The translations under genes were made by a program, and so were the position numbers. 64,000 bases of DNA from the NCBI RefSeq assembly GCF_000620165.1, contig NZ_JHVN01000014.1, positions 1 to 64,000 of the forward strand, read 5' to 3'. The notes below the pieces were generated by a model that was not told the DNA's origin, did not search any database, and saw only the letters and a program-made list of their open reading frames with translations. This DNA comes from Anoxybacillus tepidamans PS2. Lineage in GTDB: Bacteria; Bacillota; Bacilli; Bacillales; Anoxybacillaceae. Numbering within the stretch: the stretch's first letter is position 1; the number at the start of each line of letters is the position of its first letter. Of this stretch, positions 34,837-43,649 are shown one piece after another.

Positions 34837-35463
34837 TCAATACAGCCTTTTTGTATAACTTTCCTGAAGCCGTTCCGTGATTTGTTCCGCTGTCATATCG
34901 GGCAGCTTCGCATGTGCATGCAGCATATTCGCCGCTAGCGGCAACGTTTCCCGCTCCGGCCAAGAATCCGCATCCCAAAGCCTTGAACGGATTAAAGATT
35001 TAGCACAATGAATAAAGCATTCCTCCACTTCAACGCCAATCCCTATTAAAGGATTTCGACCTTTTACCGCCATTTGTGCAAGCAAATGTTCATCCCGCAC
35101 TAAACAAGCATTCCCATTCACCCGAAGCGTTTCCCCTAAACCAGGAATGAAAAACAGCAGACCGACTTTCGGATTGGACAAAATATTGCGCATCGAATCC
35201 ATTCGCTTATTGCCGGGACGTTCCGGGATGATCAAATGCTTTTTATCTATTACCTTTACAAACCCTGGCATATCGCCGCGCGGAGAAGCATCGCAGCATC
35301 CCGATTGATCAGAAGTCGCGATGACGATAAAGGGAGAAAGCGATATAAAACGCCGGCAGTGCTCGTCTAAATACGAAATCACCTTTCGCTTCACCAATTC
35401 GCTCGGTTGGCCGATCAATGAACGCAGCTCTTCCTCCGTTGTCACTTTATGCTCAAACAACAT
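34837..35463 (-). CDS. FMN-dependent pyridoxamine-phosphate-oxidase-like flavoprotein (MSMEG_1061 type)
   Basis: 208 aa. FIVIATSDQSGCCDASPRGDMPGFVKVIDKKHLIIPERPGNKRMDSMRNI is the split-barrel flavin-binding region of the PPOX family, with conserved DASPRGD and GNKRxDS. IHCAKSLIRSRLWD near the C-terminus fits the subgroup. Reaction unknown; relatives reduce quinone-like or other substrates. ATG at 35463 has AAGGAG five bases upstream. Confidence 0.88.
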   Translation of the reverse strand: MLFEHKVTTEEELRSLIGQPSELVKRKVISYLDEHCRRFISLSPFIVIATSDQSGCCDASPRGDMPGFVKVIDKKHLIIPERPGNKRMDSMRNILSNPKVGLLFFIPGLGETLRVNGNACLVRDEHLLAQMAVKGRNPLIGIGVEVEECFIHCAKSLIRSRLWDADSWPERETLPLAANMLHAHAKLPDMTAEQITERLQESYTKRLY

Positions 35464-35608
35464 TCTCACTCCTTGCCGAATTATGAGATTAACTTTTTTA
35501 CTTCAACAAAGAATCATCATTTCCTACCCGATATATTTCAATGGTTACAGAATTGGTATATAATGTATTTGGAAACATTTACTATTACTACAGGGAGGCG
35601 GGGATTTT

Positions 35609-37282
35609 TTGCGTGACGAGCAACTGAATCAATTAGAACAAAAAATGAAAACGTTAGAAGCAGAAGTGATTTTCTTAAAAAAGCAAAACCAAGAAATTTT
35701 AGATCAGCTTTCGGCCCTTCGGCAACGAACGAAAACGCCGACAGAAGTAACCGTCAACAAGCAGAAGCGTCGTCCTGCTTCAGCTCATTCTAAAAAGGAG
35801 AAAAAACCAGTCGATTGGGAAGTGCTTATTGGCCAAGTATGGCTTCCGCGTATTTTCGTTTTTGTTCTTCTTTTAGGCATCGTTTGGGCGTTTAAAGTGG
35901 CGAGCACTATCGGATTGTTCGGTCCGGGGATAAGATCATTGTTAGGATTTATTGCCGGAGGCGCTCTCATTGTATTGGCTGAAAAACAAATAAAGCAAAA
36001 TAGGCGTGCGTTAGGTCTCGTTCTTTATGGCGGCTCGGTTTCCATTTTCATGTTAACCACTTTCGCCGTCCATGTGTTGTATCATTTTATCCCTGCATCC
36101 ATTGCTTTTATTTTAAACATTATATGGATTGCGCTCGGCATCTTCTTATCAAATAAACATCGTTCACAAGTTTTAGCGATTTTTGTAGGGATCGGCGGCT
36201 ATTTAATTCCATTTTTATTAGAAAGCCAGCATCATAATTTATATTTGTTCGCTTCTTACGAAGTGCTGCTTTATTTCAGTTTGCTGCTCTTTTCTTTGCA
36301 AAAACGCTTTGTTTGGCTATATATCGCTTCTGCCGGATTGTTACACGCCGCATTTTTTGCTTATATTGTGATTGGTTCATTTAGCGCTCACTCAAATGCC
36401 TTGGCGCTTAAAATATTTGCTGTGGCCATTTTAATTCAGCATTTGCTGCTATTTGTTGCCTTTCTAAAGAAAACATTATATATTCGCGAGCAAATGTCCA
36501 CGCTGTTTGCGAGTTTCGTCTTGTCTATTATGTGGGTGTTTGCCGCATTTGATCACAATGACGGGATCATCAATTTATCTCTAACACTCTTTTTGGCGAT
36601 TTACGCTTATATTGCTTATTTATTTCATCAAAAAGATTCCGATAGGCAGAGCATTGCCCTGTCAATTGCCACTTTTTCGCTGCTAACTCTCTTTATTCAT
36701 CTGTTTGATTCGGAATATATCGCTTCTTTCGTATTATTAGAGGGGGCTATCGCTCTTTTCCTAGGAATCAAATTGAAATCGGTTCTGCAGCAAATTTCCG
36801 GTGGATTTGTTTGTATCATTGGTTCTGTTTCGGTATTGAGCGATTGGATTCACGAAATCGTTTCTATTGAAACGCTGCATTGGACCGTTGAACTAGCAAC
36901 TCTAGGGTTTCTTATGAACGTGTTCAAACGGTTCCCTTTGAAAAATGATCTGCAAAAAATTCCGTTCGCTTCGTTTATAGCGGTGCTATTTTTATTCGTT
37001 TCCCAAATCAGCGTGGTTTTAACCCAATCGTTTAGCAGTCATATACAACAAATGGCCCTGTCTTTTACTTGGGCTGTCTTTGCTGTTCTCAGCGTTGTTT
37101 TTGGAACGATGCGAGCGAAAAGATCGATGCGCCTGTTAGGGGTAGTGCTGCTTTTCTTAACATTGCTGAAATTAATTTTTATTGATCTTCCGATCGTTTC
37201 TTTACTGATACGTTCCATCCTATTTATTGGACTTGGCGGCATCGGAATCTTAATGTCTCGCATGTTTTACAGAAAAAGCTGA
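35609..37282 (+). CDS. DUF2339 polytopic membrane protein
   Basis: 557 aa. An N-terminal coiled coil (LEQKMKTLEAEVIFLKKQ) and a basic linker are followed by about 14 membrane helices, the first after DWEVLIGQVWLPRIFVFVLLLGIVWAFK. This is the DUF2339 architecture; function unknown. It appears to start with TTG at 35609, with AGGGAGG ten bases upstream. Followed by a terminator. Confidence 0.85.
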   Translation: MRDEQLNQLEQKMKTLEAEVIFLKKQNQEILDQLSALRQRTKTPTEVTVNKQKRRPASAHSKKEKKPVDWEVLIGQVWLPRIFVFVLLLGIVWAFKVASTIGLFGPGIRSLLGFIAGGALIVLAEKQIKQNRRALGLVLYGGSVSIFMLTTFAVHVLYHFIPASIAFILNIIWIALGIFLSNKHRSQVLAIFVGIGGYLIPFLLESQHHNLYLFASYEVLLYFSLLLFSLQKRFVWLYIASAGLLHAAFFAYIVIGSFSAHSNALALKIFAVAILIQHLLLFVAFLKKTLYIREQMSTLFASFVLSIMWVFAAFDHNDGIINLSLTLFLAIYAYIAYLFHQKDSDRQSIALSIATFSLLTLFIHLFDSEYIASFVLLEGAIALFLGIKLKSVLQQISGGFVCIIGSVSVLSDWIHEIVSIETLHWTVELATLGFLMNVFKRFPLKNDLQKIPFASFIAVLFLFVSQISVVLTQSFSSHIQQMALSFTWAVFAVLSVVFGTMRAKRSMRLLGVVLLFLTLLKLIFIDLPIVSLLIRSILFIGLGGIGILMSRMFYRKS

Positions 37283-37289
37283 TCTCCTT

Positions 37290-37316
37290 CCCCGCTTTCC
37301 TATAGCGAAAGTGGGG
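37290..37316 (+). terminator. Intrinsic terminator
   Basis: CCCCGCTTTC pairs with GAAAGTGGGG, then seven T. Confidence 0.9.
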
Positions 37317-37459
37317 ATTTTTTTAATTCCCTTACCAGCACTGCCGAATTCCTTTTTGCACCGATAAAAGCAAAAATCTCTCATCATATTTCCCGTATGG
37401 AAATCTCTTTTTTTCTAATAATAAAAATATCAAAATGTTTCTTACGAGGAGTGTATAAC

Positions 37460-38086
37460 GTGAGAAAGCATCTGCATTGGAAGGCTCACCTCTTTTTACT
37501 GTTGATCGTCATTGCTGCTTTTATTTGGTCAGCAATCAAGCCTACAAATTACGGAACATGGATACTCGAAGTCAGTCCAGCGGTTGCTGGTTTAATTATT
37601 GTAATTGCCGTATACAATCGCTTTCCGATGACTACGCTTTCCTATACCATCATTTCTGTTTTGGCGATCAGCATGTTCATCGGTGGACACTATGTATATT
37701 CCAACGTCCCCCTTTTCAACTGGATTAAAGATGCTTTTCATCTAGAGCGAAACAATTACGACCGATTTGGCCATTTTCTAAAGGGCTTGTTTGCCATCGT
37801 TCTGCGAGAAATTTTACTGCGTAAAACACCGCTGACCAAAGGCCTATGGCTATCGACGATCGCTGTCAGCATAACCCTTTCAATTGCTGCTTTATATGAA
37901 ATCATTGAATGGGCAGTAGCCAAGATCGTGAAGCAAGCGAGAACCGTTCACGATTTCCTAGGAACACAAGGCGACCCTTGGGATACCCAATGGGACATGT
38001 TATTTTGCCTCGTTGGCTCGATTGTAGCGTTGTTTATTTTCTCAAAGTGGCACAACAAGCTTTTAAAAAATATGGACAAAAAATGA
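37460..38086 (+). CDS. DUF2238 membrane protein (YjdF-like)
   Basis: 208 aa with six helices. HYVYSNVPLFNWI, RNNYDRFGHFLKGLFAIVLREILLR and LGTQGDPWDTQWDM are the DUF2238 conserved blocks, rich in charged residues inside the membrane. Function unknown. GTG at 37460 has GAGGAG eight bases upstream. Confidence 0.88.
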   Translation: MRKHLHWKAHLFLLLIVIAAFIWSAIKPTNYGTWILEVSPAVAGLIIVIAVYNRFPMTTLSYTIISVLAISMFIGGHYVYSNVPLFNWIKDAFHLERNNYDRFGHFLKGLFAIVLREILLRKTPLTKGLWLSTIAVSITLSIAALYEIIEWAVAKIVKQARTVHDFLGTQGDPWDTQWDMLFCLVGSIVALFIFSKWHNKLLKNMDKK

Positions 38087-38183
38087 TTCTTCCCGCAAAT
38101 CCCAATTTCTTATCTGGCGTTTTTTTCGATGCGTGGTAAAATAAAATCATGCACGAATTTGACTAGTAAAGGGTGTATGAAGA

Positions 38184-38771
38184 TTGGTGACAAAAATATT
38201 GATTGTAATCGCTGCCTACCTTCTCGGCTCGATTCCGTTCGCGCTTGTGGTCGGAAAAGTCGGGTATGGCATCGATATTCGCGAACACGGCAGCGGAAAT
38301 TTGGGAGGCACGAACACCTTTCGCGTATTAGGAGTCAAAGCGGGGCTAATTGTAACGATTGGTGACATTTTGAAAGGAACGTTGGCAGCAAGCCTCCCTG
38401 TATTGTTTGCCGCGGACATTCATCCGCTCCTTGTAGGAGCATTTGCGGTCATTGGACATACATACCCGATTTTTGCCGGTTTCCGCGGCGGAAAAGCGGT
38501 TGCCACTTCTGGGGGAATCTTATTGTCTTATTCGCCATTTTTATTTTTCACTCTCTTGGCGGTTTTCTTTATTGTTCTGTATCTTTCAAAGTATGTATCT
38601 CTTTCTTCGATGCTTGCGGGAGTGTATTCCATCATCTATAGCGTTTTCTTTACCGATGATGTCCCGTTAATGATTGCTGTTTCTTTATTGACTGCATTCG
38701 TTTTTTACCGCCACCGCGCCAATATTAAGCGAATTATCAATAAAACAGAGCCGAAAGTAAAATGGTTATAA
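38184..38771 (+). CDS. plsY: Acyl-phosphate:glycerol-3-phosphate acyltransferase PlsY
   Basis: 195 aa with five membrane helices. Catalytic motifs are visible: [11 protein letters not shown] with the nearby [12 protein letters not shown] (motif 1), [21 protein letters not shown] (motif 2) and RHRANIKR (motif 3). It makes lysophosphatidic acid from acyl phosphate and glycerol 3-phosphate, the first step of phospholipid synthesis. TTG at 38184 or GTG at 38187 may initiate; the RBS is modest (AAGGGTG). Confidence 0.95.
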   Translation: MVTKILIVIAAYLLGSIPFALVVGKVGYGIDIREHGSGNLGGTNTFRVLGVKAGLIVTIGDILKGTLAASLPVLFAADIHPLLVGAFAVIGHTYPIFAGFRGGKAVATSGGILLSYSPFLFFTLLAVFFIVLYLSKYVSLSSMLAGVYSIIYSVFFTDDVPLMIAVSLLTAFVFYRHRANIKRIINKTEPKVKWL

Positions 38772-38776
38772 TGGCA

Positions 38777-38803
38777 AAGGCTGTCTTCATATAGACAGCC
38801 TCT
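38777..38803 (+). terminator. Intrinsic terminator
   Basis: AGGCTGTC pairs with GACAGCCT, then CTTTT. Confidence 0.8.
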
Positions 38804-38856
38804 TTTGACGCATTAATAGAATCAAATTACCATATTTGAGGAAAGGAGTTTCACTG

Positions 38857-40221
38857 TTGCAATTACCTGATGCATTCGTTGAAAAAATGAGCAAGCTCTT
38901 ACAAGAAGAGGCGTCTCGCTTTTTCGCAACCTACCAGGAAGAAAAAGAAAACGGGTTGCGCTTCAACCCGCTAAAAATGGACCGGGACACATTTTTAAAG
39001 CTCGTTCCGTTTGCGCTGTCTCCTGTTCCGTTTTGTCCAACCGGCTTTTATTATGGTGCCGAAGCGCAGCCGGGAAAGCATCCGTACCATGCAGCCGGCC
39101 TTTATTATATTCAAGAGCCAAGCGCTATGTTCGTCGCCGAGACGCTGCGGCCTAAGCCCGGAGAAAAAGTGCTTGATCTTTGCGCCGCACCGGGCGGCAA
39201 AACGACACAACTGGCGGCAATGATGGAGAACAAAGGATTTCTGCTCGCCAATGAAATTCATCCGAAGCGCGTCAAAGCTTTATCGGAGAATATAGAGCGA
39301 TTCGGCATCACAAATGCGCTTGTGACAAACGAGACACCGGAAAAGTTAGCGGACCGTTTCGAAGGATATTTCGATAAAATTTTAGTCGATGCCCCTTGCT
39401 CGGGGGAAGGAATGTTTCGAAAGGACGAGGAAGCGATTCAGTATTGGAGCGAAGAACACGTTCAACAATGTTCCGTCAAACAACGGCACATTTTAGATTG
39501 CGCCTACCGCATGTTAAAGCAAGGCGGTATTCTCGTTTACTCGACATGCACATTTTCTCCAGAAGAAAATGAGCAAACGGTCGAAGCCTTCCTGCAGAAA
39601 TATAGCGATCTTAAATTAATATCGATTGAAAAATCAAACGGCATCCAATCTGGAAAGCCAGAATGGACGATAACTGGTATTAATGAAATCAAAAGTACGG
39701 CGCGGCTTTGGCCTCATCACCTAAAGGGGGAAGGCCATTTTGTTGCTAAAATCCAAAAAACCGCTCCTTCGGCCCATTGGAATGGAAAAAATGCCATATC
39801 CAACGTTTCGAAACAATCGTTGCGCGATTATCGGACGTTTGAAAAAACCATTTTAAAAACGGAAATCGCAAATACGATTTATGCATTCCAACAGCATCTC
39901 TTCGCCTTGCCCGATGATTGTCCGAATTTTGACGGATTAAAGGTTGTGCGGGCTGGCTTGCATTTAGGCGAATTGAAAAAACAGCGGTTTGAGCCAAACC
40001 ACGCGCTCGCCTTGGCGTTAAAAATAGAAGACGTGTTGCATACCGTCGATTTACAAAGCAGCAGCGCTGAATGGAATAAATATTTGCGCGGCGAAACGCT
40101 CATAACGAATGGTGACCGCGGCTGGGTCGTTGTCACAATCGACGGCTATCCGCTCGGCTGGGGGAAAGAAGTAAAAGGAATCGTCAAAAATTTTTATCCG
40201 AAAGGGCTTCGCGTTGTATAA
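38857..40221 (+). CDS. RsmB/RsmF-family rRNA cytosine-C5 methyltransferase
   Basis: 454 aa. SAM site VLDLCAAPGGKTTQLAAMM, then ILVDAPCSGEGMFRKDEEA (motif IV with catalytic Cys partner) and VYSTCTFSPEENE (motif VI Cys). The C-terminal region contains an RNA-binding domain as in RsmF (LRVV end, NGDRGWVVVTIDGYPLGWGKEVKG). Methylates 16S rRNA at C5 of cytosine. Translation starts at TTG 38857 with AAAGGAG eight bases upstream; other starts lack a site. Confidence 0.93.
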   Translation: MQLPDAFVEKMSKLLQEEASRFFATYQEEKENGLRFNPLKMDRDTFLKLVPFALSPVPFCPTGFYYGAEAQPGKHPYHAAGLYYIQEPSAMFVAETLRPKPGEKVLDLCAAPGGKTTQLAAMMENKGFLLANEIHPKRVKALSENIERFGITNALVTNETPEKLADRFEGYFDKILVDAPCSGEGMFRKDEEAIQYWSEEHVQQCSVKQRHILDCAYRMLKQGGILVYSTCTFSPEENEQTVEAFLQKYSDLKLISIEKSNGIQSGKPEWTITGINEIKSTARLWPHHLKGEGHFVAKIQKTAPSAHWNGKNAISNVSKQSLRDYRTFEKTILKTEIANTIYAFQQHLFALPDDCPNFDGLKVVRAGLHLGELKKQRFEPNHALALALKIEDVLHTVDLQSSSAEWNKYLRGETLITNGDRGWVVVTIDGYPLGWGKEVKGIVKNFYPKGLRVV

Positions 40222-40253
40222 CAGCCATATGCTAAAAATGACGGATAAGCCAA

Positions 40254-40284
40254 AAGCGCTAAGATGTTGATCATCTTAGCGCTT
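40254..40284. terminator. Bidirectional terminator
   Basis: AAGCGCTAAGATG pairs with CATCTTAGCGCTT between converging genes. Confidence 0.88.
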
Positions 40285-40308
40285 CTATTTGTACAGTCCT
40301 GTATGCGG

Positions 40309-40872
40309 TTATTTATTTGGCACTGTTAATGTAAAAACGATATGGTCATGCTGCAAATCAAATTGTTTGGCAGCAATGCGGTAGCCATTTTTAAAGCGGA
40401 TATTCGCAAGCGCAATATAAACCCTGCTTTTATCTGGATTAATGACCACTTCTTCCGGCAAATTCGCATGCTTTTGCAAATACGCTAGCGCATAGTTAAC
40501 AGGAAGCCTCAACTCTCCCAATGATAAATCGGGATCGCGCAGTTCCAGATTTCCCCCATGCACTACTTCCGGGATGAACGAAACGGTTAAGTCGACCTGC
40601 CTTCCGAAAATGGGAACTTTGCTCGTCAAATACACGCGATCGTCAATCCAAGCATGGTATGAAAGCGGGCCGTTCTTCGCCTTTTCCTTTATATAATTGT
40701 TAATCATCACATTGACATCTTCTTTCGAGGCATATACAAGAAACGTGGCCCCTTTTGTCGCCTTCGGGGCTGGAATCGCCTCTTTAGGCGCACGAAAGAC
40801 GAGAAACAACAAACTCGCCAACATCACAATGTTAACCGCAAGTAAGGCAAAAAAAGCTCTTTTCCACTTCAT
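40309..40872 (-). CDS. ypmS: YpmS-like membrane-anchored protein (DUF2140)
   Basis: 187 aa. One N-terminal membrane helix (FFALLAVNIVMLASLLFLVF) and an extracytoplasmic domain with LRDPDLSLGELRLPVNYALAYL and VVINPDKSRVYIALAN typical of DUF2140. Overlaps ypmR by four bases. Order ypmS-ypmR-ypmQ is as in B. subtilis. Function unknown. Confidence 0.88.
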   Translation of the reverse strand: MKWKRAFFALLAVNIVMLASLLFLVFRAPKEAIPAPKATKGATFLVYASKEDVNVMINNYIKEKAKNGPLSYHAWIDDRVYLTSKVPIFGRQVDLTVSFIPEVVHGGNLELRDPDLSLGELRLPVNYALAYLQKHANLPEEVVINPDKSRVYIALANIRFKNGYRIAAKQFDLQHDHIVFTLTVPNK

Positions 40873-41654
40873 TGCTGTATACTCCTTAGCAATTGCTGAT
40901 ATACCCGTTCAGCAATTAATTGATATCCTTGTTCGTTCGGATGAAATTGATCACTATAAAGTAAATCATCGCGATTATCAAATAAATCTTTAATCTCCAC
41001 AAAAACGGTATGATCGTATTGACGCAATACCTCTTTACTTCCGCCATTCCAAAAATCGATCACTTTATCGATTTCCGGAATGGCTTGAAGCGGGCTTGAA
41101 AATGGATTATACAATCCGATAAGAACAATCGTAGCATGTGGATTGAGCGACCGCAACGTCCCGATCAGTTCATGAAGTTTGATCGCAAAAACTTTTTGTT
41201 TCTTTTCAAATAATGAATATGTTAAATCGAACAAATGGGAACGAACGATTTTCATCACATCGTTGCCGCCGATCGTAATTAAAATGACATCTGCTTCTTG
41301 CACCGCTTGTTCATTCTCTCTAATCATATCATTTAGCTGTGAAATTCGCAGCCCTCTTTTGCCAAGGTTCGTCACGTTCACCGATCGGATTCCCTTATAG
41401 GAGAGCAGTTTCTCTTTGACATCTGAGACATAGCCACCGTTGTGATCGCCATCTCCTACCCCTTCTGTCAACGAATCTCCCATGGCTAATATGTTCAAAT
41501 CTTTTGGAACAAAATCGTTCGGAATGGTTAGACGGTTAGGTAACCCCATTTGGCGAAACGGCGTGCTGACAGCATTCATCGCTTCTGCAGCCGAACATGC
41601 GACACACAAAAGAGAAATCAAGTAAATCATCACCCATTTTTTCACTAGTCTCAC
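40869..41654 (-). CDS. ypmR: SGNH/GDSL hydrolase YpmR
   Basis: 261 aa. Lipoprotein-like N-terminus (VMIYLISLLCVACSA). SGNH blocks: AMGDSLTEGVGD (nucleophile Ser), LGKRGLRIS, ITIGGNDVM (Gly/Asn) and DQFHPNEQGYQ (Asp and His). Predicted lipase/esterase acting outside the membrane. Coupled to ypmS. Confidence 0.92.
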   Translation of the reverse strand: MRLVKKWVMIYLISLLCVACSAAEAMNAVSTPFRQMGLPNRLTIPNDFVPKDLNILAMGDSLTEGVGDGDHNGGYVSDVKEKLLSYKGIRSVNVTNLGKRGLRISQLNDMIRENEQAVQEADVILITIGGNDVMKIVRSHLFDLTYSLFEKKQKVFAIKLHELIGTLRSLNPHATIVLIGLYNPFSSPLQAIPEIDKVIDFWNGGSKEVLRQYDHTVFVEIKDLFDNRDDLLYSDQFHPNEQGYQLIAERVYQQLLRSIQQ

Positions 41655-41682
41655 CTACCTGTTGAAAAAGGAAAACAGGAAG

Positions 41683-41710
41683 AGGCAAAAATGTGCCAAC
41701 ATTTTTGCCT
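41683..41710 (-). terminator. Intrinsic terminator of the Sco gene
   Basis: AGGCAAAAATGT pairs with its complement, with a T-rich loop-side; two bases after the gene. Confidence 0.75.
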
Positions 41711-41711
41711 C

Positions 41712-42284
41712 TTATGATGATTGTAAAATTTTAATGTGCTCTAAAATTTGTTTATACGGAACATCATTCATGCCATTATAATATTGTACCACTTTTCCGT
41801 TTTGGTCCACGAGATAAAAATCAGTACCATGAATCACTTGGGTTTGGTTCGCAGGTTTTTGCACAATAGTTTTAAAATTTTTTTGAGCAAAATCCTCGAT
41901 TTCCCGTTGGCTATATCCCGTCAATAAATGCCAATGGCGAACGTCAGCGTGAAACTTTTCAATGTACGCTTTTAGCTGTTCTGGTTGATCGTTTTCTGGA
42001 TCCACGCTAAAGGAAACAAATTCAACTTTCAGCCCTTCTTCTTTCGCCATTCGTTGCAATTTGGCCATATTGGCCGTCATTGGCGGACAAACGTCAGCGC
42101 AACGGGTAAAAATAAAGTTAGCCACCCAAATCTTTCCTTTTAGATCGTTTAAGCCAAATTGCTGGCCATTTTGATCGGTAAACGTAAATGGAGCAATCGG
42201 CCAGTTTTGGGCATTCGGAATTTTTTTGCCGCATGCAGCTAGCAGTACGATGCTAAGCAACATAATAATTCCAGCTTTTTTCAT
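41712..42284 (-). CDS. SCO1/SenC-family copper chaperone (BsSco/YpmQ)
   Basis: 190 aa. A lipoprotein signal (IIMLLSIVLLAACGK), then a thioredoxin fold with RCADVCPPMTANMAKLQ (Cu-binding CxxxC) and the distal His in VIHGTDFYLVD. It delivers copper to the CuA site of cytochrome c oxidase outside the membrane. Named ypmQ in B. subtilis. ATG at 42284 has AGGTG nine bases upstream. The gene is not part of the csoR operon. Confidence 0.93.
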   Translation of the reverse strand: MKKAGIIMLLSIVLLAACGKKIPNAQNWPIAPFTFTDQNGQQFGLNDLKGKIWVANFIFTRCADVCPPMTANMAKLQRMAKEEGLKVEFVSFSVDPENDQPEQLKAYIEKFHADVRHWHLLTGYSQREIEDFAQKNFKTIVQKPANQTQVIHGTDFYLVDQNGKVVQYYNGMNDVPYKQILEHIKILQSS

Positions 42285-42321
42285 CCCTAAATTCACCTAT
42301 ACTTTTTATTTTATCAAAAAC

Positions 42322-43167
42322 TCATTCTATTAAGTACATAAACCCAATCGCTCCCGGTCCTGTATGGATCGAAACGATCGGCGTCGTATAAACGATATCG
42401 GTTTGTTCATAACCTGTCGCCTCGATAATCGACTGCCTAAGACGCTCAGCTAAAGAATAAGCATCGGCATGGGCGATTCCGATTGCGCGAATCGTTTTAC
42501 CCGCCGCATCTTCCATCAATCGTTCCGTTAAATATTTGACGATTTGCGAATAGCTTCGCGCTTTCGCAACAGGTGTATAGATTCCGTCAACAAGCGCAGC
42601 GATCGGTTTGATATTCAATAGCGATCCAATTAAAGCTTTACCGCGTCCAATGCGCCCGCCTTTCACTAAATTTTCGAGTGTGTCAACCGTTACATACAAA
42701 CGGGTGTTTTGACGCACTTCCTCAAGACGCTGCACAATTTCCGCCACACTTTCTCCTTCCGCCGCCTGTTTCGCTGCTTCAAGCACTTGAAACCCTAATG
42801 CAAGCGAAATAAACTGCGAATCGATGACCGTTACGTTGGCGTTCGCCATCGCCGCTGCCTGCTCCGCGGAGTGTATCGTTCCGCTTAATTGGCTGGCCAT
42901 ATGAATCGAAATGATATCATATCCTTCCTGCCCTAGACGATTATATACTTCAAGAAATTGCCCGACAGCCGGCTGGGAACTTTTCGGCAACTCGCTTGAT
43001 GCGCGCATTTTTTCCATAAACTCGCCAGGTGAAAGATCGACGCGGTCTGTATACATTGTGCCATCAATCGTAAATGTAAGAGGAACTACCTCAATTCCAT
43101 ATTTTTTTAATATTTCATCGGGGAGATCCACCGTTGAATCGGTTACAATCTTTATTTTGTTCATCAT
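42322..43167 (-). CDS. DegV family fatty-acid-binding protein
   Basis: 281 aa. KIVTDSTVDLPDEILKKYGIEVVPLTF, SSQPAVGQFLEVY, DIISIHMASQLSGTIHSAEQ and GPGAIGFMYLI are the DegV marks. DegV proteins bind long-chain fatty acids and present them to fatty acid kinase FakA. Two ATGs in a row follow AGGAAGTG; either can initiate. Confidence 0.92.
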   Translation of the reverse strand: MMNKIKIVTDSTVDLPDEILKKYGIEVVPLTFTIDGTMYTDRVDLSPGEFMEKMRASSELPKSSQPAVGQFLEVYNRLGQEGYDIISIHMASQLSGTIHSAEQAAAMANANVTVIDSQFISLALGFQVLEAAKQAAEGESVAEIVQRLEEVRQNTRLYVTVDTLENLVKGGRIGRGKALIGSLLNIKPIAALVDGIYTPVAKARSYSQIVKYLTERLMEDAAGKTIRAIGIAHADAYSLAERLRQSIIEATGYEQTDIVYTTPIVSIHTGPGAIGFMYLIE

Positions 43168-43239
43168 TTCACTTCCTAGTTTGAACCTTATTGACCATTA
43201 TACAATGAAACGTAGGAAATGCCTATAAAAAATGCAAAA

Positions 43240-43269
43240 AAAGTTGCTTTGCCGAAGCAAAACAACTTT
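43240..43269 (-). terminator. Intrinsic terminator after DUF2535 gene
   Basis: AAAGTTGCTTTGC pairs with GCAAAACAACTTT (one mismatch), T-rich after it on the minus strand. Confidence 0.8.
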
Positions 43270-43275
43270 CTCATA

Positions 43276-43527
43276 TTATGCATTGTTTTTTAAAATATCT
43301 GTCTTAAAAATCTGTTCATAGATAGGCCATTTTAGTGCTTTTTTTAGATAATCTCTAAACGAATAAACTGAACGACCTTCGTGCGACCGATATACTTTCG
43401 CAATAAACGTTTCTAAACGCATTTGAACCATAAATCGATAAGTGCTATCTTCCTCCAATACAGGAATGTCGATAATTTTTACCTTCTGTCCATAAACATT
43501 CTTGAACTCCAGGCTTTTAAATAGCAA
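43276..43527 (-). CDS. ypmP: DUF2535 protein YpmP
   Basis: 83 aa: MLFKSLEFKNVYGQKVKIID, then YRFMVQMRLETFIAKVYRS and DYLKKALKWPIYEQIFKTD. This is the DUF2535 family, found next to ilvA and degV in bacilli. Function unknown. Confidence 0.85.
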   Translation of the reverse strand: MLFKSLEFKNVYGQKVKIIDIPVLEEDSTYRFMVQMRLETFIAKVYRSHEGRSVYSFRDYLKKALKWPIYEQIFKTDILKNNA

Positions 43528-43649
43528 AATATCAATCCTCTTTTTTGACCGATTTACTCTTATTATACACGAAATAGATGCGAAAGTATGTCGGATTGTG
43601 CGAAAGATTAATAATTTTTTTGCCGAAAAAACACGATAAAGAGATCGGA